Positions 7,897 through 17,201 of a stretch of 64,000 nt of DNA are shown here, one piece after another. Source of the DNA: Oligoflexus sp. (GTDB lineage: Bacteria > Bdellovibrionota_B > Oligoflexia > Oligoflexales > Oligoflexaceae); the NCBI RefSeq assembly GCF_035712445.1, contig NZ_DASTAT010000071.1, positions 62,001 to 126,000 of the forward strand, read 5' to 3'. Both the position numbers and the translations under genes were made by a program. Numbering within the stretch: position 1 is the first letter of the stretch; the number at the start of each line of letters is the position of its first letter. Below the pieces are notes generated by a model. It had not been told where the DNA came from, ran no database searches, and saw nothing but the letters and a program-made list of their open reading frames with translations.

Positions 7897-9201
7897 TTAC
7901 GAACGCTTGTCCATCGGTGTGTAGTGACGAACGGTGGCGCCAGTGTAGATCTGACGAGGACGACCGATCTTGGTCGCGGGCGACTCGTTCATTTCCTTCC
8001 ACTGAGCCAGCCAGCCTGGCAAACGACCGAGGGCGAACATCACGGTGAACATGTTGGTTGGGATGTTCAGCGCTTTGTAGATGATGCCCGAATAGAAATC
8101 GACGTTCGGATAGAGCTTTCTTTCCACGAAATAAGAATCCTTGAGAGCCTCTTCCTCCAAACCTTTGGCGATATCGAGGAGCGGGTCCTTGATTTTCAGT
8201 TTGGTCAGAATCGTATCGCAGGCCTGCTTGATGATCTTCGCGCGCGGATCGAAGTTTTTGTACACGCGGTGGCCGAAGCCCATCAGACGGAAGTTGTCGT
8301 TCTTGTCCTTGGCCTTCAGAATGAATTTCTTATAGCCGCCGCCGTCCGCCTGGATCTCCTGCAGCATCTCGATCACAGCCTGGTTTGCGCCGCCGTGCAG
8401 AGGTCCCCAGAGGGCATTGACGCCCGAAGAGATCGCCGCATAGACGTTCGCCTGGGAAGAACCGACAAGGCGCACAGTCGAGGTCGAGCAGTTCTGCTCG
8501 TGATCAGCATGAAGAATCAGAAGGATATTCAAGGCCTTGGCGACTTCCGGGTCGGGATTCGAACCATACATCTGGGCCAGGAAATCGGAGCAGTATTCGT
8601 TGCTCGATTTCGCGTCGATCAAGGACTGGCCCTGGCTCGCGCGGTATTGGTAAGCCGCGAAGTTTTTCACCTGGGCCATGGTCTGGGCGATCACATTATC
8701 GACCTGATCCGGCTTCAGCTCAGGATCCAAATATTCTGGATAGTAAGCGGACATCGCCGACAGGACCGAGGCCAGAACACCCATAGGATGGGCATTCTTG
8801 GGGAAGTGCTGGATCAGCTGCTTCAGCTCAGGCTTGGTCGCCGTGAAGCTCGAAAGCTTTTCATTAAACCACTTGAGGCGTTGAGCGTTCGGGAGCTCAC
8901 CGTAGACCAGGAGGTAGGCAACTTCCACAAAAGTTGATTTTTCAGCCAGCTCTTCGATGGGATAGCCGCGGTAGCGCAGAATCCCGGTTTCACCGTCCAG
9001 GAAAGTGATGGCGGAAGTACAGGACGCTGTGTTCATGAAACCGTTGTCGAGTGTGACCAGTCCGGATTCCTGACGAAGCTTGTTGATGTCGAGGGCTATT
9101 TCGCCTTCCGTACCTTCCAAAACCGGGAGTTCGAGAGTCTTACCGTTGTAGTGGAGTTCCGCCTTCGTCTTGGTCATAGGTAAATTTCTCGCTACTGTCA
9201 T
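7897..9201 (-). CDS. gltA: Citrate synthase (type II)
   Basis: Citrate synthase condenses oxaloacetate and acetyl-CoA to citrate, the entry step of the TCA cycle, in the cytoplasm. The 434-residue length is that of the Gram-negative hexameric type. Active-site regions are present: the first catalytic histidine in LHADHEQNCSTSTVRLVGS, the second in GPLHGGANQAV, and the FGHRVYKNFDPRA motif, with the catalytic aspartate in a later YPNVDFYSG segment. The ATG at 9201 follows GGAGAG by seven bases. It is followed by its own terminator and preceded by ~230 bases without a gene, so it is probably transcribed alone. Confidence 0.97.
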   Translation of the reverse strand: MTVARNLPMTKTKAELHYNGKTLELPVLEGTEGEIALDINKLRQESGLVTLDNGFMNTASCTSAITFLDGETGILRYRGYPIEELAEKSTFVEVAYLLVYGELPNAQRLKWFNEKLSSFTATKPELKQLIQHFPKNAHPMGVLASVLSAMSAYYPEYLDPELKPDQVDNVIAQTMAQVKNFAAYQYRASQGQSLIDAKSSNEYCSDFLAQMYGSNPDPEVAKALNILLILHADHEQNCSTSTVRLVGSSQANVYAAISSGVNALWGPLHGGANQAVIEMLQEIQADGGGYKKFILKAKDKNDNFRLMGFGHRVYKNFDPRAKIIKQACDTILTKLKIKDPLLDIAKGLEEEALKDSYFVERKLYPNVDFYSGIIYKALNIPTNMFTVMFALGRLPGWLAQWKEMNESPATKIGRPRQIYTGATVRHYTPMDKRS

Positions 9202-9431
9202 GTATTCTCTCCGATTTGCAAGTGGCCTGAGTAACTTCCAGCATCTGGGTTATCGGCAACGGAGGAATAGAATTAAATGTTTATCAACACCGCAGTTTTT
9301 ACTTTTCTGACGGATAGGCTGGTCATCTAGTCCGCTCGGGGGACCTTGCCACGGCAGAGAATCCCTGAGCAGTATGCGGGTCCAGTCCAAAAATCAGTCA
9401 GCGGTCTTATATACCGCAGCGTTGATTGCCT

Positions 9432-10514
9432 TTAAAGACCTAAGGGAACGTCCTGACGAGTTCGTCTCAGCCAGGCTGCGCTGTCAACAAACCCTCCCTG
9501 CAGAAGTTCCGTCTCCAGTTCCTGGAGGCGCATCTCCGAACCAGGTTCAGCCTGGATAAACACAAGGTCCAGCCGAGCCGTCGGAAAATCTCGAAGCAGA
9601 AGAGCCAGCTTCAAACGGTGCAAACGGAACTGCGTATTTTGCGGTTCAAGGGCCACCAACCGATTGAGGTAAATGTAGCGAACTTCGACGTGGTCAGCAC
9701 TCTGGATTGCACCTTGCAGCTGGTATAGCACATACCATCGAGAACTGCCAAGCCAGGCCCCACCACCCAAAACAAGAAGCAGCACCACCGTAGCCAATCG
9801 AGCCTGCTTGGGTCTTACAGCCATCAAACGGTTGGGTATGTGGCGCAGCCAAATATAGGCAAAAATAACTCCAAAGGCCAGACCGCCCAAATGCGCGGAG
9901 TTGTCGATCTGCGGTATAAGAAAACCAAGGATGATATTGGCGATAGCCATTACCGTATAGGCGCCAGCGCGAGGACGACGTCCCGTCATAGCTTCAATCT
10001 TGGACTGGACAACGCGTTCCAGGTAAAGACCAAAGCCGAGAAGACCAAAAAGTGCGCCCGAGGCACCCACACTCACCGAAGGCCCGGCGAGCACGCTGGC
10101 GATATTCCCCGTCATGCCTGACGCGAGGTAAAGGAGCAGGAAGGACTTGCGGCCCAGGAGAAATTCGAATTGATAGGAGACCGCATAAAGTCCGTAGGTA
10201 TTAAATGCAAAATGAATAAGGCCACCGTGAATGAACAGCGGCGTGAGCAAACGCCAGTATTCACCCAAAGCCAGAAGAGTATTATCCTTCGCACCAAGCT
10301 TGATGAGGACATCGGTGTTGGCGCTGAGCAGGGCCATTTGGAAGTTCGACCAGGCAAGGCCGGATTGGTAGAAGGTCACGAGGAACATGACCGTATTGAT
10401 AAGAATGATGCGGCCGGTCCAGGTTCCCCATAAAAAGGCCGCCCCCCGTGGTTGCTGCACGAGGGGTATCAAGGGGGCCCGGCTTCTCTCGTCATCTTCC
10501 GGTCGGTCGTGCAC
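9432..10514 (-). CDS. Rhomboid-family intramembrane serine protease
   Basis: Rhomboids cleave transmembrane helices within the bilayer. This 360-residue protein has the HGGLIHFAFN motif of the second membrane helix, the nucleophile in SVGASGALFG (Ser152) and the base histidine in NSAHLGG (His208), so the catalytic dyad is intact. Six or so membrane helices span residues ~30-250, and a soluble C-terminal tail of ~110 residues follows with helical TPR-like character (VEVRYIYLNRLVALEPQN). The start is GTG at 10514. It follows the secreted-protein gene by nine bases and is the last gene of the def-rpe-hutH group. Its substrate is unknown. Confidence 0.92.
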   Translation of the reverse strand: MHDRPEDDERSRAPLIPLVQQPRGAAFLWGTWTGRIILINTVMFLVTFYQSGLAWSNFQMALLSANTDVLIKLGAKDNTLLALGEYWRLLTPLFIHGGLIHFAFNTYGLYAVSYQFEFLLGRKSFLLLYLASGMTGNIASVLAGPSVSVGASGALFGLLGFGLYLERVVQSKIEAMTGRRPRAGAYTVMAIANIILGFLIPQIDNSAHLGGLAFGVIFAYIWLRHIPNRLMAVRPKQARLATVVLLLVLGGGAWLGSSRWYVLYQLQGAIQSADHVEVRYIYLNRLVALEPQNTQFRLHRLKLALLLRDFPTARLDLVFIQAEPGSEMRLQELETELLQGGFVDSAAWLRRTRQDVPLGL

Positions 10515-10523
10515 GTCGCCTGC

Positions 10524-10967
10524 TTATAAGATGGTGTAGTCGGCCTGAGGCGCATGCATATCGAGCCAGCGCGCGCCGCGGATATCACGGTTGGGATGGT
10601 CGCTGGAAAGAAGCCAGATAGGCGCGCTCCCAAGCTCACTGGGGAGGAAGAGCAGCACCTGCGTAACTTCAAGCTCCGAGCTTGTATCCCGCAAGACTTC
10701 AGCCGAAAGGCGCAGCACCTGTCCCTCCTGCATGGCAAGATGAACGTGATCACTGCGCAGAATCAGTTTGTCATGTTTACCTGTTTTGGGCTCACTTTCA
10801 AATTTTATTCTGAAATCCTTGTCGCCCAATTTTTCAATCCGGGTGATCTTGAACGTTCCACCAATTCTTTCGACTTTCGCCAAAGGATCAGCCACGCTTT
10901 GTCCACTGAATGCCAGCATGAGCAAGAGGGACAGGATCGGGAAGAACCGAAACCGATGCGATATCAT
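10524..10967 (-). CDS. Small secreted protein, unknown function
   Basis: The ATG at 10967 follows GAGGG, and the first residues form a signal peptide (FFPILSLLLMLAFSGQSVADP) with a likely cleavage after VAD or nearby. The mature part is ~120 residues, beta-rich and basic, with no cysteine and no anchor, so it should be periplasmic or further exported. No family is recognised. It lies 28 bases after hutH and nine bases before the rhomboid gene, so it is co-transcribed with both. Confidence 0.65.
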   Translation of the reverse strand: MISHRFRFFPILSLLLMLAFSGQSVADPLAKVERIGGTFKITRIEKLGDKDFRIKFESEPKTGKHDKLILRSDHVHLAMQEGQVLRLSAEVLRDTSSELEVTQVLLFLPSELGSAPIWLLSSDHPNRDIRGARWLDMHAPQADYTIL

Positions 10968-10994
10968 AAAAAACCCTCTATCCAAGGTTAACAC

Positions 10995-12509
10995 TCAGGA
11001 TTCCTCTGCGCATTTTAGCAGGCTGCCGTCCAGAATCCATGCAGAAAGATTTTTGATTTCATCGTGCAGCGAACGATCCGTGTCCATGGCTGGAGCCTGA
11101 GCCCGAACGCTATCGTAAATCTTCTTGAGCCTTGGATTGGGCTGAAGCGGCGCCAGCAAATCAATACCCTGACAGGCCGCCAGGAGTTCGATCGACAGGA
11201 TGTTCGCAATGTTCTTCAGAATACGCCGTGCTTTGAGCGCCGCGATGGGACCCATGCTCACGTGATCTTCCTTGTCGGCGGAGGTCGGAATGCTATCGAC
11301 CGATGCCGGATGCGCCAGTACCTTGTTCTCGGACACCAAAGCAGCCGCCACCACATGCGGTATCATATAACCGCTATTGAGCCCGCTTTCGCGGGTCAGG
11401 AATGCGGGCAGACCACTGAGGTTCGGGTTGGTCAGCTTTTCCGTGCGACGCTCGGAAATGCTGCCGATTTCAGCCATGGCAATGCCCAGAAAATCCATGG
11501 CGAGGGCCATGGGCTGACCGTGGAAGTTGCCGCCGCTCAGGATTTCACCGTTTTCAAAGCAGAGCGGGTTATCCGTCACGCTATTGAGTTCGGTATTGAT
11601 CTGTTTTTCCACAAAAGCGAGCGTATCGTACGTTGCGCCGTGAACCTGGGGCACGCAGCGGAAACTATAGGGATCCTGAACGCGCGAACAATCGCTGTGA
11701 CTTTCGACGATGGGATCGTGTTCCTTGAACAAAGAGCGGATGCGTTCCGCGCTCTGCTGCTGGCCAACGTGCGGACGGATTTCATGTATGCGCGGGTCGA
11801 AGGCTTTCAGCGTTCCGCGCAGAGCGTCGAGGCTCAAAGCCGCGATAATATCCGCCGATTGCGTGAGGATTCGCGCTTCTTCCAAAGCGATCGACGCTTC
11901 CACGGCCATGAACTGAGTTCCGTTGATCAGCGAAAGACCTTCTTTCGGTCCCAGCTTCACAGGTTTCACTCCGGCTTTATCCAAAGCCTGAGCCGCGGGC
12001 ATCACCTCGCCCTTATAAAGAACGCGGCCTTCCCCAATCAGTCCAAGGGCCAGATGCGCAAGGGGAGCAAGGTCACCCGAGGCTCCGACGCTACCCTGGG
12101 CCGGGATCATCGGCAGAATATCGTGTTTCAAGAATTCAAGGATGGTATCGAGGCACGCTTCCGAAACGCCCGAATAACCGAGGCTGAAGGTGTGCGCGCG
12201 CAAAAGCAGAAGACCGCGCACGACGGCCGGCTCCACGTAGTCACCCACCCCGCAGGCATGCGAGCGGACGAGGTTATCCTGAAGCTGACTGAGCTTGCTC
12301 GTTTCGATGCGGACATCGGACAGGTAACCGAATCCCGTGTTGATGCCGTAATAGGTTTTTCCGGAATCCAAAGCTGACTGGACGAGCTGACGATAGCGCT
12401 TGACCCGTTCACGGCTGGCGGCTGGCAGGGTGGCCTGGGGTTTGCCACTGGCCACCTGCTGATAAAGCAAAGCTGTGGTCAGGCGATCCTGACCCAATTG
12501 AAAACTCAT
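10995..12509 (-). CDS. hutH: Histidine ammonia-lyase
   Basis: HutH deaminates L-histidine to urocanate without a cofactor other than the self-made MIO group. The MIO-forming Ala-Ser-Gly is at residues 143-145 (SVGASGDLAPL). The substrate-side motif LVRSHACGVG carries the Ser-His pair that favours histidine over phenylalanine or tyrosine, and YYGINTGFG is the mobile lid with the catalytic tyrosine. The 504-residue length is typical for HAL. The start overlaps the rpe stop by four bases. The other hut genes (hutU, hutI) are not nearby, so either the pathway is scattered or urocanate is used otherwise. Confidence 0.93.
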   Translation of the reverse strand: MSFQLGQDRLTTALLYQQVASGKPQATLPAASRERVKRYRQLVQSALDSGKTYYGINTGFGYLSDVRIETSKLSQLQDNLVRSHACGVGDYVEPAVVRGLLLLRAHTFSLGYSGVSEACLDTILEFLKHDILPMIPAQGSVGASGDLAPLAHLALGLIGEGRVLYKGEVMPAAQALDKAGVKPVKLGPKEGLSLINGTQFMAVEASIALEEARILTQSADIIAALSLDALRGTLKAFDPRIHEIRPHVGQQQSAERIRSLFKEHDPIVESHSDCSRVQDPYSFRCVPQVHGATYDTLAFVEKQINTELNSVTDNPLCFENGEILSGGNFHGQPMALAMDFLGIAMAEIGSISERRTEKLTNPNLSGLPAFLTRESGLNSGYMIPHVVAAALVSENKVLAHPASVDSIPTSADKEDHVSMGPIAALKARRILKNIANILSIELLAACQGIDLLAPLQPNPRLKKIYDSVRAQAPAMDTDRSLHDEIKNLSAWILDGSLLKCAEES

Positions 12510-13174
12510 GCCTGGCCTCGCAGAATCGCGAGAGCCTGTTTACGGTCGGGGGCACCGTAGAAATAGGTTCCAGCCACCAGGAAGTTGGCGCCGGCATCGA
12601 CGACGCTGTCGACGGTCGCAGCATTCACGCCGCCATCGACCTGGATATAAACTTCATCCACACGTCGGCGATGCTCGAGCATCTTCTTCACCGCCCGGAT
12701 GCGTTCGATACTTTCGGGAATAAAGCTTTGACCACCGAAGCCTGGATTCACCGACATCACGTTGATGAGATCCACATAGGGAACCAATGGCTCCACGAGC
12801 GACAGTGAAGTCCCTGGATTCACCGCGATCCCGGCCTTGGCGCCTTTCGCATGGATCGCCTGAATCAGGCGGTGCGCATGCACAGCGGCTTCGACGTGAA
12901 AGACCAGGATATCCGCGCCGGCTTCCACGTAATCGAGCGCGACGGTATCAGGATTCGACACCATGATGTGCACATCGAGGGGAATCTTGCATTGTTTTTT
13001 CAGAGCCCGCACCAAAGGCAAACCATAGGTGAGGTTCGGCACGAAGTGTCCGTCCATGACGTCCACGTGATGCATATCCGCGCCCGCGGCTTCCGCCAGG
13101 GCGAGGTCTTCACCGAAACGCAGAGGATCAGCGGCCAAAAGCGAAGGTGCGACCAGAATCTTATTGTTCGACAT
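12506..13174 (-). CDS. rpe: Ribulose-phosphate 3-epimerase
   Basis: Rpe interconverts ribulose-5-phosphate and xylulose-5-phosphate in the pentose phosphate pathway. It is a TIM barrel with conserved strand motifs: APSLLAADP at the N-terminus, HHVDVMDGHFVPNLTYG with the metal-binding His/Asp, HIMVSNPD, MSVNPGFGGQSFIP and the phosphate-binding QVDGGVN and AGTYFYG. Three in-frame ATGs exist; the one at 13174 has GGAG at a proper distance, while 13186 and 13177 are too close. The gene begins inside the end of def and overlaps hutH by four bases, so the three are translationally coupled. Confidence 0.95.
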   Translation of the reverse strand: MSNNKILVAPSLLAADPLRFGEDLALAEAAGADMHHVDVMDGHFVPNLTYGLPLVRALKKQCKIPLDVHIMVSNPDTVALDYVEAGADILVFHVEAAVHAHRLIQAIHAKGAKAGIAVNPGTSLSLVEPLVPYVDLINVMSVNPGFGGQSFIPESIERIRAVKKMLEHRRRVDEVYIQVDGGVNAATVDSVVDAGANFLVAGTYFYGAPDRKQALAILRGQA

Positions 13175-13730
13175 CATCGGCTCCATCCGCGAGCAGGCGA
13201 TGACGCTTCGCGACTTTTTTCTTCACGAGCGAACTCTTGAGTCGGCTCATGCGGTTGATAAACACGATACCATCTATATGATCGATCTCGTGCTGCAGAC
13301 AGACCGCGAAAAGGCCCGTGGCATGCACTTCGAAGGTCTCACCCTTTTCGTTTTGGGCTTTGACCCAAACTTCGGCGGCGCGATCGACGAATTCATAGAT
13401 CTCAGGGAAGCTGAGACAGCCTTCCTGCCATTTGATTTTGCCTTCGCGCTTGGTGATCACGGGATTGACGAAGGTATAGCGCACATCGTGCCAGGTTTCC
13501 TTCTTCTCTTCCTGATCGCTGTAGCGACTGCCCGACCAGGGGATGAAGATGGTCAAAACCCGCTTCGCAACGCCCACCTGATTGGCAGCCAGGCCGATGC
13601 CGCCGGCATGGTCCATGGTTTCATGCATATCCTGCACGAACTGTTGAAACTCGGCGTTGAACTCTGTGACATCGGTGGACTTTGTCTCCAGCACTTTGGC
13701 TGGCCACTCGACTACCTTTAAAGTGGTCAT
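13161..13730 (-). CDS. def: Peptide deformylase
   Basis: Def removes the formyl group from the initiator methionine of new proteins. All three family motifs are present: GIGLAANQVG (motif 1), QEGCLSFP (motif 2, with the metal-binding Cys) and QHEIDHIDG (motif 3, with the two metal histidines and catalytic Glu). An insertion after motif 1 (YSDQEEKKETWHDVRY) is longer than in E. coli. The start at 13730 has AGGAG ten bases upstream; the upstream extension lacks support. Its 3' end overlaps rpe. fmt is not next to it, unlike in many proteobacteria. Confidence 0.95.
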   Translation of the reverse strand: MTTLKVVEWPAKVLETKSTDVTEFNAEFQQFVQDMHETMDHAGGIGLAANQVGVAKRVLTIFIPWSGSRYSDQEEKKETWHDVRYTFVNPVITKREGKIKWQEGCLSFPEIYEFVDRAAEVWVKAQNEKGETFEVHATGLFAVCLQHEIDHIDGIVFINRMSRLKSSLVKKKVAKRHRLLADGADDVEQ

Positions 13731-13912
13731 GTTATCAGGACTCCTGCTTGCCGATCGCTCGACGAACCTCAATTTCAGCGAGGATTATGATTACCTGGTG
13801 CGCCTTAGTTAGGCTGCACGCATACAAATAGCAATAAGAAAGCAGGAAGGTCCAGAAACTTTGAGCGGCAAAACGTCCAGGGCTGTCCGGGCGGGCGTTC
13901 GCGGGGATTTTC

Positions 13913-14149
13913 CTAGAAACGGCGCTCTTTTTCGGATTCGGCGTCGCTCAACGCATTGCGGGCCATGGCCTTGGATTTATACCATGCCGTTTCAACTTGG
14001 TTGCCGATCGCAGCAACAAGTCCGTAGGGGACAAAGGTTTCGGTGGCGTAAATGAAAAGCATTTGGCCTTTGATGGGGATCGAGAGGAGAAAGACCCAGA
14101 TAGCTCCAAGACCGAGAAATCGCAGAACTTTCTTGCCAAATTCTTTCAT
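13913..14149 (-). CDS. Small single-span membrane protein, unknown function
   Basis: A 78-residue protein starting MKEFGKKVLRFLGLGAIWVF, with one strong membrane helix (residues ~9-30) and a charged C-terminal tail ending SEKERRF. The ATG at 14149 has GAGG nine bases upstream. That GAGG is the 3' arm of the lon terminator hairpin, so translation may depend on hairpin opening or on a transcript that starts within it. No family is recognised. It lies immediately downstream of lon. Confidence 0.6.
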   Translation of the reverse strand: MKEFGKKVLRFLGLGAIWVFLLSIPIKGQMLFIYATETFVPYGLVAAIGNQVETAWYKSKAMARNALSDAESEKERRF

Positions 14150-14158
14150 AAAAACAAA

Positions 14159-14195
14159 CCTCGCGTTGGATCGCTGTGCACGAACCAACGCGAGG
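14159..14195 (-). terminator. lon terminator overlapping the next gene's ribosome binding site
   Basis: An 11-bp perfect inverted repeat CCTCGCGTTGG/CCAACGCGAGG (14159-14169, 14185-14195) is followed on the minus strand by TTTGTTTTT. It lies 15 bases past the lon stop. The 3' arm holds the GAGG used by the small gene starting at 14149. Confidence 0.8.
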
Positions 14196-14209
14196 GATTG
14201 AAGAAGCGT

Positions 14210-16657
14210 TTAGCTGGCCAGAGACTTGCTTTCCCGCCGGGTACTCAGCTTTTCGACCTTGGCGTCAGTGACGCAGACATCAGCGAACATGATTTGGAAT
14301 ACTTCATTATATTCCTTCACGAAGTGCGCCTTCAAGTTGCGCCGGATAGATTGTGGCAATTCCTGGAAAACCGCCTTGTTCTTCTCGGGAATGATAACCT
14401 CGGTCATTCCCTCGCGGGTGGCCGCCAGCATCTTTTCCTTGAGGCCGCCGATGGGCAGCACTTTGCCGTGAATCGTGATTTCGCCGGTCATCGCCACCTG
14501 CTGCTTGGGTGGGGTCTTTAAAAGAGCCGAGATAATCGCCGTCGCCATTGCAATCCCGGCCGAGGGGCCGTCTTTGGGAACCGCGCCCGCAGGCACGTGG
14601 ATGTGCAGCTCGTTCTTCTCGATCATATCGGGCTCGATACCGTACTCGTTCATTCGGGAGCGGATGAAGCTCAGAGCCGCGTAGGCCGATTCCTTCATCA
14701 CATCACCGAGCTGGCCTGTTAACACAAGCGCATGCTTGCCGGTGCAGATCAGACTCGATTCGATCGCCATGACTTCGCCGCCGTACTGGGTGTAGGCGAG
14801 GCCCAGGGAGACACCGACATGGGGTTCTTTGTGATAGAAGTTGTCATCGAAGCGCTGGGCGCCGAGATGCTTCTGCACCAGGGTCGGCGTCAGGCGGATG
14901 CCTTCACGCTTCAGGGCTTCGTTATCATCGGATTCCGCATACTGACGAGCAATCTTGCGGCAAACCGAGGCGATTTTCTTTTCCAGGCCGCGCAGACCGC
15001 TTTCGCGGGTGTAGCCGTTGATGATCGTCGTCACGCCGTTCTTGGTGAACTGCACGTTCGCCTGGTCCAGACCGGATTCCTTCAGCTGCTTGGGAATCAG
15101 ATACTGGTTGGCAATCGCCAGTTTCTCTTCTTCCGAGTAGCCCGAGACTTCGATCACTTCCAAACGGTCGCGCAGAGGCGCAGGGATCGTGTCGAGGTTG
15201 TTGGCGTTCGCAATGAACATCACATCCGACAGATCGAAGGGAATACCAAGGTAATGATCGACGAAGCTTCTGTTCTGCTCAGGATCGAGGACTTCGAGCA
15301 GGGCGGACGAAGGATCGCCGCGGTGATCGGAGGCCATCTTATCAATCTCGTCAAGCATCAGAACGGGGTTGCTGCTGCCGCCGTTTTTCATCGCGGTGAT
15401 GATACGGCCGGGGAACGCACCGACATAGGTTTTGCGGTGACCGCGGATGTCAGCCTCGTCACGCACGCCGCCAAGGGCGATACGGGCGAACTCACGACCG
15501 AGGGATTTGGCGATGGATTTTCCCAAACTCGTTTTACCGACACCCGGGGGGCCGACGAAACAGATGATGGGGCTCTTGGCATCCGGATTCAGCTTTTTCA
15601 CGGCTAAATATTCGATGATGCGGTCTTTGACCTGATCAAGGCCGAAGTGGTCGGCATCCAGGATGATCTTCGACTTGTGAAGGTCGAGCATATCCGGTGA
15701 CTTCTTGCCCCATGGCAAGGCCAGGATGGTTTCGATATGCGTGCGGGTCAGGGCCGCTTCGCTGGTGTCCTGGTGCATGCGCTCCAGACGCTTCAGCTGA
15801 CGGGTGATTTCCTCTTTGGCTTCCTTGTTCAGGGGAAGCTCTTCCATGCGCTGCCAGTACTGATCGATTTCATCCTTGCCATCGGAATCACCGAGCTCGG
15901 ATTTGATCACGCGCATCTGCTCGCGCAGGTAGTGCTCGCGCTGCATGCGGCCGATCTCGTCCTTGGCGTTGGACTGGATGCGGACCTGCATCTGATACAC
16001 TTCGATTTCGCGGGACAGGCAGTTGTAAACACGCTTCAGGCGATCCAAAGGATGCGCGACAGCGAGGATGGTTTGGGCTTCGTTGACTTTCAGACCAAGG
16101 TTCGAGGCGACGAGGTCGGCAAGGCGGCCAGGCTCGTTCACATCTTCGAGGATCATGAGGATATCAGGGGAGAGGATCTTACCGAGGGTCACAACTTTTT
16201 CGAGGCTTTCGCGAACTGCGCGGATAAGGGCTTCGACTTCGCTTGTGGTATTGGCTATCCGGGGTTCCTGGACGTTCTGCACGATCACTTTCGGATAAGG
16301 ATCGGTCTGAACGAGCTCGGTCACCATCGCCTTATGAAGACCCTGCACCAGAACCTTCATACGACCGTCCGGAAGTTTCCGGGTCCGCATGATGGAACAG
16401 ACGGTGCCGATATCATAGACATCGAATGGCGGTTCCAGGTGGGCTTCCAGTCCTTCGCCTTCATGTCCCATGACTTTGAAAGCGGAAAGGAAGATCTTCC
16501 TCTGTTTGGCTAAGGCACTTTCCACTGCATTGACGCACAGGTCCTCATTAATGAAGACCGGGACAATCATGTTGGGAAATACCACGATATCCTTCAGAGG
16601 CAGCAGTGGCATCTCACTGTTGACAACTGCAAGCTTACCTTGATTCGTCTCCGACAT
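14210..16657 (-). CDS. lon: ATP-dependent protease Lon
   Basis: Lon is the cytoplasmic AAA+ serine protease that removes damaged and regulatory proteins. The 815-residue sequence has the full order: the LAN substrate domain (LPLLPLKDIVVFPNMIVPVF), a coiled-coil linker, the AAA+ module with Walker A GPPGVGKTSLGKS and Walker B VLMLDEIDK, and the protease domain. The last has the catalytic serine in PKDGPSAGIAMATAI and the lysine in GGLKEKMLAA, so the Ser-Lys dyad is intact. The ATG at 16657 follows GGGAG by seven bases. A strong terminator follows. It lies downstream of grpE and the DnaJ-like gene, which makes this a protein-quality-control neighbourhood. Confidence 0.97.
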   Translation of the reverse strand: MSETNQGKLAVVNSEMPLLPLKDIVVFPNMIVPVFINEDLCVNAVESALAKQRKIFLSAFKVMGHEGEGLEAHLEPPFDVYDIGTVCSIMRTRKLPDGRMKVLVQGLHKAMVTELVQTDPYPKVIVQNVQEPRIANTTSEVEALIRAVRESLEKVVTLGKILSPDILMILEDVNEPGRLADLVASNLGLKVNEAQTILAVAHPLDRLKRVYNCLSREIEVYQMQVRIQSNAKDEIGRMQREHYLREQMRVIKSELGDSDGKDEIDQYWQRMEELPLNKEAKEEITRQLKRLERMHQDTSEAALTRTHIETILALPWGKKSPDMLDLHKSKIILDADHFGLDQVKDRIIEYLAVKKLNPDAKSPIICFVGPPGVGKTSLGKSIAKSLGREFARIALGGVRDEADIRGHRKTYVGAFPGRIITAMKNGGSSNPVLMLDEIDKMASDHRGDPSSALLEVLDPEQNRSFVDHYLGIPFDLSDVMFIANANNLDTIPAPLRDRLEVIEVSGYSEEEKLAIANQYLIPKQLKESGLDQANVQFTKNGVTTIINGYTRESGLRGLEKKIASVCRKIARQYAESDDNEALKREGIRLTPTLVQKHLGAQRFDDNFYHKEPHVGVSLGLAYTQYGGEVMAIESSLICTGKHALVLTGQLGDVMKESAYAALSFIRSRMNEYGIEPDMIEKNELHIHVPAGAVPKDGPSAGIAMATAIISALLKTPPKQQVAMTGEITIHGKVLPIGGLKEKMLAATREGMTEVIIPEKNKAVFQELPQSIRRNLKAHFVKEYNEVFQIMFADVCVTDAKVEKLSTRRESKSLAS

Positions 16658-16781
16658 GCCTTCACTCCCGCTAGATGAGGACTTTTTTCTCTGACCCTGT
16701 ATTTTTGTTCGGCTTGCGCCGTGAAAACATGAGTTCTGCGGTTTTTTCCGGCGTTTTGTGGCTTTGGTTCGACCGACAGGT

Positions 16782-17177
16782 CTACTCTTTTATCTTAATG
16801 ATAATCCACAAGTCGCCTGCCTGATCACCTTCCACATCGCCAAGACCTTTTAATTTGATGGCCTTCGCGCAGTCAGTATCAGGTCCTAAAACCACTTCAC
16901 GTTCGATCTTTTCGCGTTTTTCCTGGTGGCCTTGCGCGGAGTGTGTGCGGATGGTGCGCGAGAGTTTGACCACGGTGCGAAATGTTGCGGAAAGTTGGGT
17001 CCGCGTGACAAAGATCGGGATCTCAAGGTCCAGCTTCTTGTGCTTCGTGCACCAGTTTTCGAAGCTCATCTCTTCGTAGTGGACAGCGGAACAAAATTCC
17101 TGGAGCGCCTGCTCGTCAGTATTCCGTTCGGGAGTTGCAGGAGGACCGGAAGGCTTCTTGTCTCGCTTGCGCGTCAA
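16782..17177 (-). CDS. Orphan DnaJ C-terminal-like protein next to grpE
   Basis: A 131-residue protein with no J domain and no zinc-finger region. Its last ~45 residues (EREVVLGPDTDCAKAIKLKG, then GLGDVEGDQAGDLWIIIKI) match the second beta-sandwich of DnaJ, where 'I-PPGTQ..-LRLKGKG-...-GDLLV-VKV' is the family pattern. The start is TTG with GGGAGG nine bases upstream. It follows grpE by 24 bases on the same strand, so the two are likely one operon, and lon comes next. It may assist DnaK/GrpE by binding substrate or an EEVD-like tail. No J domain means that it cannot stimulate DnaK ATPase in the usual way. Confidence 0.6.
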   Translation of the reverse strand: MTRKRDKKPSGPPATPERNTDEQALQEFCSAVHYEEMSFENWCTKHKKLDLEIPIFVTRTQLSATFRTVVKLSRTIRTHSAQGHQEKREKIEREVVLGPDTDCAKAIKLKGLGDVEGDQAGDLWIIIKIKE

Positions 17178-17201
17178 AGCTCGGGTCCTCCCTGCCCCTT
17201 G

